Assembly: GCF_002288925.2 (NCBI RefSeq)
Contig: NW_022097996.1
Span: 9,494,451 to 9,558,450 of the forward strand
Direction of reading: 5' to 3'
Source: Delphinapterus leucas
Lineage: Eukaryota; Chordata; Mammalia; Artiodactyla; Monodontidae
DNA length: 64,000 nucleotides
In this document: positions 12,201 through 25,069 of the stretch, piece after piece
Layout: every line of letters begins with the position of its first letter
Numbering within the stretch: the first letter of the stretch is position 1
Program-made: the position numbers and the translations under genes
The notes under the pieces: generated by a model
The model's database searches: none
The model's input: the letters and a program-made list of their open reading frames with translations, nothing else
What the model was told of the DNA's origin: nothing

Positions 12201-12409
12201 CATACATATACTATACTTTCCCCATTTCCCTTCCCAGCCTGTACACCCAACTCCTGATATTTGGAAGATATTTTTGTGTAGTCAACATTTACATTCTGTC
12301 CTGGACTCATAATTCCCATAGCTGTTTACTCATAGTTGTAGATTTAAATGCATTCAGGATTTACCATACAGTTTCTCAGTTTTTCCATTCCTAAGCTCTG
12401 TATTTTTGC

Positions 12410-12490
12410 TTTTGTTTTTAACTGAGGCATATTTTACATACAGTGAGCGCACTGCTCTTAAGTGTATAATTATTTCCATGCTCCCTTAAA
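12410..12490 (-). repeat. Short old L1 fragment
   Basis: Text around ttaactgaggcatattttac and taagtgtataattatttcc recalls an L1 3'-region phrase also seen, better kept, at 22395-22505. Confidence 0.35.
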
Positions 12491-14482
12491 GATTCCCCTT
12501 GTCCTCTTTTCACTTAATGCTTAAATTTTATATTTTAAACTTAATTTTTGGTTAGTAAGATTTCTTCATCAAGCAATTTTTACCAGTACAGGTTTATTGG
12601 TGCTGCATTCCCCAGTGCTTGTATGCCTGTATGTTTGTCTTCCCTGTTTATACTTTAAGGATAACACTACAGGGGAATTTTTGGGGGGCTTAGACTTTCC
12701 TTTAAAATCTGTTAAATTGGCGTGATGTCAGTGGGTGGCAGAGTAAGGCCTTCTGAAAAGTTAGTCCCCCAAAAATGCAATGATAGCAAAAGCTGCTCTA
12801 CCATAAAAGCACTGGCAAAAGTCAAAATCAACTTTTTCAGAACTCTGGAAATTAACCAAAGGTGTGCAACAATCCAAAGAGTATTTATTCAAAAAAAAAA
12901 AAAAAAAAAAGCTAAGTTTTATTAAGACCAGCTATATGACATTTTAACTTGAACTACACTCATTCCCATCATCCCAGCATTGCAGTAGACTATATTCTTG
13001 TAATCACAGTGAAAACCAAGAATGGTCTATTAGCCACTGGAGAGGGAAAGACAGGTTTGGAGTTCTCCCAAAACACCATTCTAAGAGAACTGTTATTATT
13101 TGACCTGTTTGGCAACCCCCTGGAAACTCCCATTTGCAAAGCTCATTCTTATTTGACCTTATCCAGACCTCATTCAGTGTGAATAGCCTTTTCCCTCGGA
13201 GGGGAGAAGGAAGGGAAGTGGTTTGCAGAAAACAATCAGTGGCAATCATTTAATATTGCAGGTGCCTGAGGTGATAATGATAACAGTTGGGGCAAACAAG
13301 GAACTGAACAAAATATTTAAAAAGCTGAGGAATTCTTAAGATGTCTATGAGGGTCTTTGGAAAGCTCTGATATAATTCTGGGAATTTAGAAGGCCAGGTG
13401 CATGCACAGGGCTGTGCACATGCCTAGGTCTACGTGCATGACCAGGGCAATGTGCATCACAGGAAAGAACTATGAAGGCCCTAAGCTCTTGCCTCTGGCT
13501 GACTTTGAGACATGGTGCAAAGAGAAAGTGAAGGGTAAGGCAGAATTATAAACTGCCTGCCTGAGCATTAAAGGCATGCCTCAATATATGTACAGAGCTC
13601 CTCATCAAAGCTGGGAAATTTATTGGTTCCAGGCATTTAAAGAAATCTCTGTCCAATAATTACCTGACTACTAAGCTAACAAGGAAGAGACTTCAGTAGC
13701 TACACACCATAAAGAATACTGACTTTACAGGATTAGTCCAGGAAAGTCACTAAACAAAAAGCAACAAAAACAAACAGCAACAACAACAAATCAAGGGGTG
13801 GAGAGGAATCTGATTTCAAGAGCTTCCACATTATATTATTTAAACTGTCTAGTTTAAAACAAAACAAAACTTATGAACCATGAAAGGAAACAGTAAAGCA
13901 TGACATGCATAGTAAAAGAAGCAGTCAATAAGAAATGTCTTTGAAGAAACCCAGATGTTAGACTTACTAGACAAAGATTTAAATCAGCTATTTTTAAAAA
14001 CTAAAGAAAAAATGTCTACAGAACTAAAAGAAAATATGAGAAAAATGCATCATTAAACAGAATATCAATAAAGAGGCAGGAATTACAAGAAGAATCAAAT
14101 AGAAATTCTGGAGCTAAAAAGTACAATAAGTAAAATGAAAAATTTCCTAAAGAAGCTCAATATCAGATGTTAACTGGCAAAAGAAATAGTAAACATGAAG
14201 ACGGGTTGATTGAGATGATCTTTTATGAGAAAGAGAAAGAAAAAATAATGAAGAAAATAGAGCAGAATCTCAAAAACTTGTGGGACACTGCCATGTATAC
14301 CAACATACACATAATGGGATTCCCAGGAGGAAAAGAGAGAAAAAAAAAAGAAAGAATACTTGGAAGAATAACGGCCATACAATTGCCAAACTTGATGAAA
14401 AACACTAATCTACACATCCAAGAAGCTCAATAATCTTCAAGTAGGGTAAACTCAGAGAGATCCACAGCTAGAAACATCATAA

Positions 14483-14624
14483 CTTGGTTTTTGGGGTTTT
14501 GTTTTTGGTTTTTTTGGCCATGTTGCGTGGTCTGTGGGATCTTAGTTCCCTGACCAGGGACTGAACCCATGCCCCCTGCAGTGGAAGCGTGGAATCTTAA
14601 CCACTGGACCACCAGGGAATTCCC
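14483..14624 (-). mobile_element. CHR-type SINE inserted in the old L1
   Basis: The reverse complement begins gggaattccctggtggtcca and ends in an A-rich tail, seen here as a T-rich run at 14483-14516. The direct repeat catcataa lies at 14475-14482 and 14625-14632. It interrupts L1 ORF1 text that resumes afterwards. Confidence 0.88.
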
Positions 14625-14724
14625 CATCATAAATTGTTGAAAACCAAAGTCAAAGAAAATTTGAAAGCAGCAAGAAAGAAGTGACTTATTATGCACAAGG
14701 GATGCTCAACAAGATTAATAGCTG

Positions 14725-14837
14725 CAGATGGTAACTAGACTTATTTTGGTAATCATTTTGCAATGTATACAAATGTTGAATCATTATGTTGTAAATCAGA
14801 AATTAATATATTGTATGTCAACTATACTTCAAAAAAA
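14725..14837 (+). mobile_element. 113-bp L1 3'-tail insertion inside the old L1 ORF1
   Basis: The 14-bp sequence aagattaatagctg occurs at 14711-14724 and again at 14838-14851. The segment between reads as an L1 3'UTR end (tttgcaatgtatacaaatgt, later caactatacttc plus A run), while host ORF1 text continues after the second repeat (gatttctcatcagaaaccat). Confidence 0.88.
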
Positions 14838-16346
14838 AAGATTAATAGCTGATTTCTCATCAGAAACCATGAAGTCATAAGGCAGTAGGATGATATATTC
14901 AAAGTGCTGGAGGAAAAAAAAAAAGACCAACAAACAAGAACCCTATATCAAAAAAAACTATCCTTCCAAAGCAAAGGAAACATTAAGACATTGCCAAATG
15001 AACAAAACCAGAGAGAATTTGATGCCAGAAGACCTGCTGTACAAGAAATACTAAAGAGTGTTCTTTGGGCAGAAATGAAAGGACTCTAAACAGTAATTCA
15101 AATACACTTGAAGAAATAGTGACAGTAAAAGTAACTACATATGTAAATATAAAAGACAGTATAAATGTATTTTTTCTTTATAACTTATTTTTTCCCTATT
15201 TGAATTAAAAGAAAACTGGATAATGCAATAATTAAAAATCTAAGTTGATGGGCACACAATGTATAAGCATGTAAATTGAATGGCAACACTGGCACAAAGG
15301 AGGGGGTAGGGAATGAAGCTCTAAAGGAGTAAAGTTTTCCTATACTATTGAAATGAAGTTGGTATTAATCTGAACTAGGTTATTATAAACTAAGATATTT
15401 ATGGTAATCTCCAGGGCAACCACTAAGAAAATAAATTTTTAAAAAAACAAAAGAAATGACAAGGGATTTAAACCGTACACTAGAAAACATGTATTTAACA
15501 CAAAAGAAGTAACTGAGCAACAGGAAAACAAAACAGACACAAGACATACAAAACAAGTGATACAATGGCAGATGTAAATCTACCTGATCATATTTACATT
15601 AAATTTAAACGGATTATACACTCCAATAAGAAGACAGAGATTGGCAGAATGGATTAAAAAAACACGATCACACTGTACACTGTTTACAAGAGATACATTT
15701 TAGATTCAAAGACATGAATAGACTGAAAGTAAAAGAATGCACAAAGATGCACCATGTAAAGAGTAACCAAATGAAAACTGAAGTAGCTATACTAATGTTA
15801 GACAAAATAGACTTAAAGACAAAATTTGTTACAAGAGACATAATAAGGACATTTTGTAATGATAAAAGGGTTAATTCATGAGGAAGACATAATTAAAAAT
15901 ATATATGCACCAATCAACAGAGCCCCAAATATATGAGGCAAAAACTGACAGAACTGAAGGGAAAAAAAGACAATTCAACAATAATAGTGGGAGATTTCAA
16001 TAATAGAACAACTATACAGAAGATCAACAAGAAATAGAAGACTTGAACAACAATATAAACCCACTAGACCTATCACACGTCTATAGAACATTCCACTCAA
16101 CAACAGCAGAATACACATTCTTCTCAAGTGCATGTGAAACATTCTCCAGAACAGACCATGTTAGGAAATAAGTCTCCACAATTTTTAAATCAAAGTATGT
16201 TCTCCAAACACAATGGAATGAAATTAGAAATCAATAATAGAAAAAAATTGAGAAATTCACAAATATGTGGAAATTAAACCACACAGTCCTAACCAATGAG
16301 TCAAATAAAAAAATCACAAGGGAATTAGAAACTACTTTGAGATGAT

Positions 16347-16373
16347 TAAACACACACACACACACACACACAC
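16347..16373. repeat. (CA)n microsatellite
   Basis: About 13 CA units within the old L1 ORF2 relic. Confidence 0.85.
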
Positions 16374-18823
16374 CCCACAAACCAAACTGTATGAGATGAA
16401 GCTAAAGAAGTGCTTAGAGGGAAATTTATTGTTATAAATGCCGGTTTAAAAAAGAAAAAGATCTGAAATCAATAATCTAAGCTTTCACCTTAAAAAATTA
16501 GAAAAAGAAGAGCAAACTAAATCCAAGACAAGCAGAAGGAAGAAAATAATGTAGAGGAAAAAGAAATGACACAGAAAATAGAAACAGGGTAGTAGAGAAA
16601 ACCAATGAAATAAAAAACTGGTTCTATGAAGAGGTCAATGAAATTGAGAAACTTTTAGGTAGATTTACAAAGCAAAATGAGAGAAGACTCAAATGACTAA
16701 AATCAGGAATGAGAGAAAGGGCATTATTACTGACCATTACAGAAATAAAAAGGATAATAAAGGAATTCTAAGAACAACTGTATGCCAACAAATTATATAA
16801 CATAGATGAAACAGATAACTTCCTAGAACAACCTGATTCAAAAAACAGAAAATCTGAATAGATGTATAGCAAGTGAAGATACTGAATCAGTAGTCAAAAA
16901 TCTTCCCACGAAGAAAGGTCAGATGGTTTCACTGGTAAATTCTACCAAGTGTTTCAAAAATAATTCACACACACACACTAACACCAATCCTTCACAAACT
17001 TCCAAAAAAATAGAAAACGAGGAAACACTTCCCAACTCATTCTATGAGGCCAATATTACCCTGATACCAAAACCAGATGAAGACACTGCAAGAAAACTAC
17101 AGATCAATGTCCCCAGTGAATATGGATATAGAAAATTTCAACAAAATACTAGGAAACTGAATCTAACAACATATAAAAAGGATTATACACCATGACCAGG
17201 TGGGATTTATCTCAGGAAAGCAAAGTTCATTCAACATATGAAAATCAGTCAATGCAGTATACCATATTAACAAATGACAAAGCCCATGAAATTATTTTAA
17301 TAGACACAGAAAAAGCATTTAACAAAATCCAACATCCTTTCATGATATAGAACACTCAATAAGCTAGGAATAGATGTAAACTTCTTACCTTGATAGAGTA
17401 CATCCATGAAACACCCACAGCTTCTATCATACTTAGTGGTAAAAGACAGATAGCTTCACCACTATAAGATCAGGAACAACACAAGGATGTTGACCCTTAC
17501 TACTTCTATTCAACATAATAGGGGAGGTGCTAGCCAGGGAAATTAGCCAGGATAAAGAAATTAAAAGGCATCCAGATAGAGAAGGGAAAAGTAAAATTAC
17601 CTCTGTTTACAGATGGTATGATCTTGTATACAGAACTCTGAAGAAATACACATAAGTGCATGCACACAAAAAACTATTAGAATTAATGAAGATGTATACC
17701 AAGGCTGCAGGATATGAGATCAACATACCGAATTAAATATTATTTCTATCCACTAGCAATGAACAATCCAAAAATGAAATTCAGAAAGCAATTCTACTAA
17801 CAATAGCCTCAAAAACAATAAAATATTTAGGAAGAAATCTAACAAAAGTAGCACAAGACTTGCAAAGTGAAAATTACAAAACACTGTTGAAAGAAACTGA
17901 AGAACACCTAAACAGAAGAACATCTCATTTTCACAGATCTGAAGACTTAATATTGTTAAAATGACAATACTCCCCAAATTGATTTACAGATTCAATCTAA
18001 CTCCTACTAAAATTCCAGCTGGCTTTTCTACAGAAATCCTAAAATTCCTATGGAAATTCCACAATTGCCAAAACAACCTTTAAAAAGAAGAACAAAGTTG
18101 AAGAACTCACACATCCCAATTTCAAACGTACTGTCAAACTACAGTAGTCAAGCCTGTGTGATACTGGCATAAGGACAGACATATAGGTCAATGAGAGTCA
18201 GGTAATAAAACCATACCTTTATGGTCAATTGATTTTTGACAATGGTGACAAGAAAACTGAATGGGAAAAGAACAGTCTTTTCAACAAATGGTGCTGGAAC
18301 AACTAGATACACACATGCCAAAAAAAAATGATGCTGGACTCCTATCTTATATTGTATATAAAAACCAACTCAAAATGGATCAGACCTAAATATAAGAGCT
18401 AAAATTATAAAACTCTTAGAAGAAAACATACATAAATCTGTGTCACTCTGAATTAGGCAATGGTTTCTTAGCTATGACATCAAAAGCAACAAAAAATTGG
18501 ACTTCATCAAAATTAGAGTCTTGTGTACTTCAAAAGTCAGTAACAAGAATGTAAAAATATTTGCAAACCCTGTATCTGACGAGGGACTTGTATCTAGAAT
18601 ACATAAATAACTCTTACAATTCAATATAAGAAGACAAAAACTCAATTAAAAAACAGGCAAAGGATTTCACTAGACATTTCTCAAAGGATATGTACAAATG
18701 GCCAAAAAGCACATGAAAAAAATGCTCAATATCATTAGTTGCTAAGTAAATACAAATCAAAATTACAAGATACTTCATAACCACTAGAATGGCTAAAATT
18801 AAAAAGACAAATAATAATGACAA

Positions 18824-18983
18824 GTGTCCCCATGAAGACGTAAATCAATTGGATCCCTCATACATTTATGGTGGGCTTGTAAAATGGAAAACTTTTGGCA
18901 GTTCTCGTGTCCCCATGAAGACGTAAATCAATTGGATCCCTCATACATTTATGGTGGGCTTGTAAAATGGAAAACTTTTGGCA
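18824..18983 (+). repeat. Local tandem duplication inside the L1 relic
   Basis: A 77-bp block at 18824-18900 recurs without a visible mismatch at 18907-18983, separated by gttctc (period 83 bp). Both begin gtgtccccatgaagacg and end acttttggca. Confidence 0.92.
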
Positions 18984-19439
18984 TCTCTCCAAAACGTTAA
19001 ACATAGAATTACCAAATGACCCACAATTCCATTTCTAAGTATATTCTAAGAGAATTTGTCTACACAAAAACCAGTACACAAATGTTCATAGCAACATTAT
19101 GCACCACAGCCAAAAAGTGGAAACAATCCAAATGTCCATCAACTGATGAATAAATAAAATGTGGTATATCCATACAAAGGAAAATCATTCAGCTATTAAA
19201 AGGAATGAAGTGTTGACATATGCTACAACATGGATGAACCTTGAAAACATGCTAAGTGAAATGAAGGGAGACACAAAGGTTTACATGGTGCATGAGTCTG
19301 TTTTACGAAATGTCCGGAATTCTGTCTACAGGTAAATCTACAGAGACAGAAAATAAGTTAGTTATTGCCAGGAGCTGGGGGAATGAGGGACTGGGGAATG
19401 TTTGCTTATAGATATGGGGTTTCTATGTTGAACTGTTCT

Positions 19440-19780
19440 ATATAGGAATATTCCCATTATTCTTGTTGCCTCACCCTTCTAGAACTGTTACCTTTAACCA
19501 AAGATCCAGGATCAACCATTCAAAACTAAGATACTTTCAGGGCAACTTGTTACCTTATCCAGGATGGAGGAGGCATGTGTCAATGCCTATCATTTCTTTT
19601 GTTTTGATTCAGAATTCTTATTTGATTTAGTCTGTGTTTTAAGGTTCTAGTTACCGCTTCACTGAAGACGGAAGTTTTTAAATTTTTGTTTATTTTTACT
19701 GTTTATGGTGGGTCATGATGAGACAGAAATGGACAAAAGAATTATTCTACTATTTTTAACTAGCAGTATCCCTCAATCTT
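19440..19780. other. Intronic, nothing recognised
   Basis: Stretch between the 3' end of the decayed L1 and an inverted L1 fragment. No clear features. Confidence 0.4.
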
Positions 19781-20340
19781 TTTAAAGTCTGCTGATCTAA
19801 TGGGTAAAAAAAAAAACCTGTTAACTTGTAGTTGATCTTATTTAATTTTCTTTTTGTATGTTTATTGGCCAGTTATATTTCATCTTCTATAAATTATATA
19901 CTGAAAGCTTTGCAAATTTTTCTGTTGGGTTATTTGTTGTTTTCATAATAACTTGCAATTGCTCTTTTGATATTTATAGATACCAATCCTTTGCTCTTCA
20001 TATTGCAAATATCTTGCAGTGTAAATCTTGTTTACAGTATCTTATACTGGATATATGCTTAAAATTTTTATACAGTTAAATTCATCTAACTTTATCTTTT
20101 GGCTTTTACGTATTACTTAGGAAAAGCTTCCCTACTTCAAAATAATAAAAATATTCAAAACAGTAACGTAAGGCCTTTTATCCAGCTTAAGTATATATAT
20201 ATATTTAAATATATATATTTTGCTCTTTATTCCATATGGAAACTGATGTCTGTTTCTAGTGTGATGTTGAGACCTATTTTTATTTTTTCATTTTCAAATA
20301 GACAACCAACGGAAAAACATCACTTCCTTACAGATCTGAA
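19780..20340 (-). mobile_element. Inverted L1 ORF2 fragment
   Basis: Phrases tgtatgtttattggccagtt and ataccaatcctttgctcttc are reverse-strand L1 ORF2 text. Strongly diverged. Confidence 0.6.
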
Positions 20341-20679
20341 ATAATTCCTTTACTTAAACTAAATTTCCCAACATACAAGGATATATTAATGAACTCTGTT
20401 CTGTACAAGTAATACATCAATCTGACAATATGATCTTTATTTAATTACTCTAACCATATAGTATATTTTAATACGTGGCAGGGCAAATTTGTTCAAACTC
20501 CTTCCTCTGTTCTTTTTAAAGAATGTCTTAGTTATTCTTATGAATTTTTTCTACAGATGAACTTTAGAATTATGTAAAAAGCAACAAAATCCTGTTGTGG
20601 TTCTGACTGCTGTCAAAGAGCAAACAGGTGATACTTGAGTTGAATCTGGCCAGTACACATTACTGTTGAGCCTGTGACA

Positions 20680-21050
20680 TGGTATATGTTTTAAAATTGG
20701 TGCCTAAAAATAAAATCAGTTACCTCCCTCCCACACCTTAAGACCCATTCCCTTCCTCATTCCACCTAACACATATAGAGCTGCATTATTCTTTTAACGA
20801 TAAACAGTGCTCTATAATATGAATGCACCATAATTTATCCAACTAGTCCCCTACTGATGGACACTTAGGTTATAAATAGCCTTTTGCTATCATATAATAT
20901 GCTGCAATAAATATTCCTGCACATTCATTATTCTAGACATAAGCAAATATTTCTATAGGATAAATTCCTCGAAGATAAATTACATGGTCAAAGGGGGTGT
21001 ACATAAACATTAAAAAAAAAAAAGAAATGTTATACATAAAAAAGAGTAAC
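20680..21050 (-). repeat. Old L1 3'-region fragment
   Basis: Text tataatatgaatgcaccata followed by actgatggacacttaggtta and atgctgcaataaatattcct, the same family as the fragments at 690-1440 and 10600-11020. Confidence 0.55.
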
Positions 21051-21169
21051 TGCATTAAAAAATAATATATTATCATCAAGTTGAAGTGTTATCTAAATCT
21101 TTATCTAAACAAATTTTATTATTTAATTTATTAAACAAGTATTTAGTTAGTGTCTGTGTGTGAGATAAT

Positions 21170-22260
21170 GGCAAAAAATGGTTTAAAATAGTTACTGAAT
21201 TGCTAAATGTTAATAGTGGGTTGAAAATTATAGTCTTCAGAAGATGGAATGCACTTTTTAAAAATGGTGATAATTAAAAACAGTGACAATGTAGGCATAT
21301 ATCAAAACATTGCATTGTACAACCTTAAATATATACAATTTTTATTTCAAAAAATGTTTTAAAATAAAATAAAAGAAGAAACAGAACAGATTTAAACAGG
21401 CAATTCACACAAAAGACATGTAAATGGCCAATAAATACGAACTGATGTTTAACCTGAACAGTAATCAGGGAAATGCATTTAAAACTGCAATGATGAAAAT
21501 TTTTAAGAGAGTAGATCTTAAAAGTCTTCATCACAAGAAAAACGATTTCTGTAACTATGTATAGTGACAGATGTTAATTAGACTTATTGTCGTGATCATT
21601 TTGTAATATATACAAAATTCAAATCATTAGGTAGTATGCCTGAAATTAGTATATATCAATTATACCTCAATAAAAAAATTAAAAATAAAACTGCAATGAA
21701 ATACCATTTTACTTCTATTAGGTTGGCAAAACATGAAAAAGTCTAACAATATATCAATTATTGGCAAAGATGGAGAGCAATGGTTAGACTACAGATGCCT
21801 ACAACTGGTTTGGAGAACGATCCAAGCAGGATGTTCATCAATGTTTATACTGTATTTCATCAAATCTACAACAGCACTGATTGCAAGATGTGTCATTGTT
21901 TTATGTACCAATAAGAACAACAGCAACAACAAAAATCCTGTCAGGGGGGAAAAAACCCCAAACCAGTGACAATACTCTTTATATACTGATGTGGGATACT
22001 TTCCAAGTTAGAAAAGCTTGGTGCAGAATACTGTATATAGCATACCACCTATCTGGCAAAAAAGGAGAAAAGGACTATAGATATACTTGTTTATAAATGC
22101 ATAAAATATCTCTGCAGAAAGTGATTAACATTAGTCTATCCTAGGATGGGAACTACGGCTGACAGACAGAAACAGGAGCGATTTAGTACGGTGTATACCC
22201 TCATGGACTTCTGAAGTTTGACCACATGAACGTATTTTCCAATACAAAATGTAAATTTTT
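21170..22260 (+). mobile_element. Old L1 3' end(s), plus orientation, with nested L1 tail
   Basis: Contains an L1 3'-tail-like end (21170-21355), an ORF2 C-terminal relic (acatgtaaatggccaataaa, from about 21390), and a 3'UTR ending near tgaacgtattttccaataca. It is interrupted by the insertion at 21494-21686. No frame is intact. Confidence 0.65.
21494..21686 (+). mobile_element. 193-bp 5'-truncated L1 3'-tail insertion
   Basis: The 13-bp repeat aaaactgcaatga lies at 21481-21493 and 21687-21699. The segment between starts tgaaaatttttaagagagta and ends in ataaaaaaattaaaaat. It belongs to the same L1 3'UTR group as the 14725-14837 insertion. Confidence 0.88.
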
Positions 22261-22394
22261 AAAAAATTTTACCTTAATGATTAGCCTTTTATTTCAGTAA
22301 TAAGAATACACAGAAAATTGTTAAATTCCACTTTAGGGAACTATTCTGTTCAGAAAATATTTTAGATGATTTTTATATTTATTCCTTCCCTTTT

Positions 22395-22505
22395 CTCTTT
22401 TTAAAACAGCTTAATTGGGATATAATTCACATACCACACAATTCACCCATTTAAAGTGTACAATTCAATGGTCTTTAGTACACTCGAAGAGTTGTGCAGC
22501 CACCA
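22395..22505 (-). repeat. Old L1 3'-UTR-type fragment
   Basis: Text aattgggatataattcacat and catttaaagtgtacaattca is a well-known reverse-oriented L1 3'-region phrase. Confidence 0.6.
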
Positions 22506-22979
22506 CAACCGATTTCCCGTTCTTCAGAATAAGAAAATGGGGATACTAGACAGAATGCTGGTATGGTCAGCAAACAGAAGGATTATGGGGAAGAGAGAAG
22601 GAAGACCATGCCACAAGGGGAGCTGGAGTTTGTCCTCTCTACTTCTTAATTCTGCTCAGAGTATTAGATGTAATTATATAAATAACATTTTTAAGGCAAT
22701 TTTGTGCATGTCAAACTGTGGAAGGCTAGTCATGGTGAAGCAAGTTCCCTATGCTAATGTCAAGATGAAATTTAGACAGTGTTTTCTTATTTTTTAAGAT
22801 AGAAATGGAAGGGCTATATTAATAGCTTTTTCCAAAACTGTGGTATTCTCTGATACGACACTGAAACTTGACAAGTGGATATATTCTTAAAGGTTAGCTG
22901 CAATGCTGAATGTGAAATCAACTCACTAAACTTTTTCATTAATGTAAATTTTGTTACATTAAAATCCACTTATGTTGAA

Positions 22980-23530
22980 AAAATTTTTTATTGTGTTAGT
23001 TTTAGGTGTACAACATAATGACTGATAAATGCGCTTATTGTGAAATGATTACCACAAGTTTGGTTAACATCATCACCATTTATAATTACAAACATTGTGT
23101 GTATGTGAGAACGAGAACTTTTAAGATCCACTCTTAGCATCTTTCAAATATACAATACAGTTTTGTTAACTATAGTCACCATGCTGTACATTATATTCCC
23201 AGGACTTATTTACCTTATAATTGCAAATTTGTCCTTTTTGACCACCTTTCACCCATTTTGCACACCCTCCATACCCTGCCTGTGGCAACCACCAATCTCT
23301 TTTTTGTATCTATGAGTTTTTTGTTTTTTAAGATTCCACATATAAATGATATCTTACAGTATTTGTCTTTCTCTGTCTAACTTATTTCACTCAGCATAAT
23401 GCCCTCAAGGTCCATCCATGTTGTCACAAATTTTTCTTTATCCATTCATACACTGATTTACACTTAGGTTGTTTCCATGTCTTGGCTATTGCAAATGTGC
23501 TGCAATGAACATGGGGGTGGTATATATTTT
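22980..23530 (-). mobile_element. L1 3' end inserted in reverse orientation
   Basis: Starts after a T-rich run with tgtgttagttttaggtgtac, continues with aacttttaagatccactctt and gtcaccatgctgtacattat, and ends at gctgcaatgaacatgggggt. It belongs to a related L1 3'UTR group but lies on the opposite strand, the same strand as HMBOX1. Confidence 0.75.
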
Positions 23531-23679
23531 TTAAAGTTCATTATAAGTTGGTCCAAGGCTTGAAACATTATGGTTAACATATTTAGTCTCAGGAAGCTTA
23601 ACTTCAGAAAAGTCAGTCTGGAGAGAGATGAAGGGGAAATGATTGCTGGCTGAACATTAAGCAGTATAATGGTTAATAA

Positions 23680-23925
23680 TCATAATAATAAACAATTTCT
23701 ATGGCATTTACTATGTGCCAGAAACTTTACATAAACAAACTCATTTAATCTACTCAAGAACCCTTAGGTAGGTATCATTATTCTTCTCATTTTCCAAAAG
23801 AAGAAACTGAGGTTTAAGACATTCAATAAGTTGCCCAAAGTTACATAACCAGTAAGTGACAGAAATAATATTTTAAATTCTCAAAGTCATGTACTTGACC
23901 ACTGCACTATATTGCCTTTACATAC
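23680..23925 (-). repeat. MIR SINE
   Basis: Reverse-oriented MIR text: tttactatgtgccagaaact, aactcatttaatctactcaa, aagaagaaactgaggtttaa, agttgcccaaagttacataa. Confidence 0.85.
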
Positions 23926-23934
23926 TGAAATGCC

Positions 23935-24115
23935 AGGTCAAGAACACTGGCTTTGCAGCAAGACAAACAGTAATTAGCTGTGTGACTATGGGCAAATGAT
24001 TCAATCTCCTTTAGCCTCAGTTTTCTCATCTATAACTGAAGAAGTTAACACCTGCCTCTCAAATATAAAAAACAGCACAGCATCCAGCACTTAGTGTTAA
24101 AATACATTATAGCTA
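23935..24115 (+). repeat. MIR SINE
   Basis: Forward MIR text: agctgtgtgactatgggcaa, ttagcctcagttttctcatc. Head to head with the preceding reverse MIR. Confidence 0.8.
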
Positions 24116-25058
24116 AAAATAAAAAGCTCCCCAAAAAGACAGGTGTAGCTAACAAGGTGCACAGTAGTAAAAAGCAGAGCAATTGGTCTTCTACAACTCA
24201 GAGCACTATATGCTGTCCTGATAGGTATTTAACACAATGAAAAAGCTGAGCTAAAGACTCAAAATAGCATGGGCAACAGTGCTTTAAGAGATATAGTTCT
24301 TTCTATGTGTGATAATTATTTTAACACATAGCACTCAAACATTTCAAAGTCACTCTTTATATCCTACAAAAATCAAGACAAATTGGTAATGAATATCCTT
24401 CCAAAAATATCTAGCGATGGAAGGACTTGCACAACAGAAAATCTGTATGTTTAAAACAAAGGAGAAAAAAGAAACAATTTTCAGAAAATAGGATATTCTA
24501 GTTCTTAAAAAGTCTAGAAATATTCAAAAGAGATCACATTAAGTATGTTTCTAAAAAACTCTGCTATGATTCTCATCATGAATAATGACAGCAACCTTGG
24601 GCCAAGGTTATATTGGACATGTACATTAAAATCAATGTGTCCAAAAACCAAGATGTTGTCCATGGATCTGTTTGGGAACAGATTTAGAGATAGGTCAGTC
24701 AATATTTGTAAAACTAACACAAAAAGCAAAATCCCATAGCTTAAGTCAGTGAAAATGATGTTCTTTACTCAGGCATACTAGGGCACAGGGGAAGGGCTAT
24801 TGTTGTCTCTAAAGCAAATTCAATTTAGTTTGTGGTCTGTAATCCTTCTATCCTAGCCAACTGTCAAGAGAAAAATATTTCTGCCGAGGGTAAAATCATG
24901 TAGAAAAGTGCTGGCAATCTTTGAAGTATTAGTGACCCCCAAATCTCTACTATTCTACATTCTAGTTTGCTGATTTCAGTACAGGGTACAAGTCCTACAG
25001 GATTAGATTTAGACAGTAAGTCATTACCAAGTTTAAGATATTCACTATAATAAAAAAA
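24116..25058. other. HMBOX1 intron, nothing recognised
   Basis: AT-rich unique sequence. Small ORFs on both strands lack any family resemblance. Confidence 0.45.
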
Positions 25059-25069
25059 GCATAGTCTCA

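Larger units (their letters stand above)
12719..19437 (+). mobile_element. Near-full-length, decayed L1 (L1M type)
   Basis: About 6.7 kb in plus orientation. The 5'UTR-like part (12719 to about 13870) is followed by ORF1 relics: around 13950-14430 (piece NLWDTAMYTNIHIMGFPGG) and, after two nested insertions, 14630-15090. ORF2 relics run from about 15580 to 19250, with reverse-transcriptase fragments such as [18 protein letters not shown] near 17030-17080. A 3'UTR-like end without clear poly-A follows. Every frame is broken by many stops and indels, so it is inactive. Nested features: SINE 14483-14624, L1 tail 14725-14837, CA repeat 16347-16373, internal duplication 18824-18983. Confidence 0.85.

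Noticed and set aside
22456..22797. 113-codon plus-strand ORF
   Set aside because: It starts in an old L1 3'-region fragment and continues into unclassified sequence. No splice signals or family resemblance.
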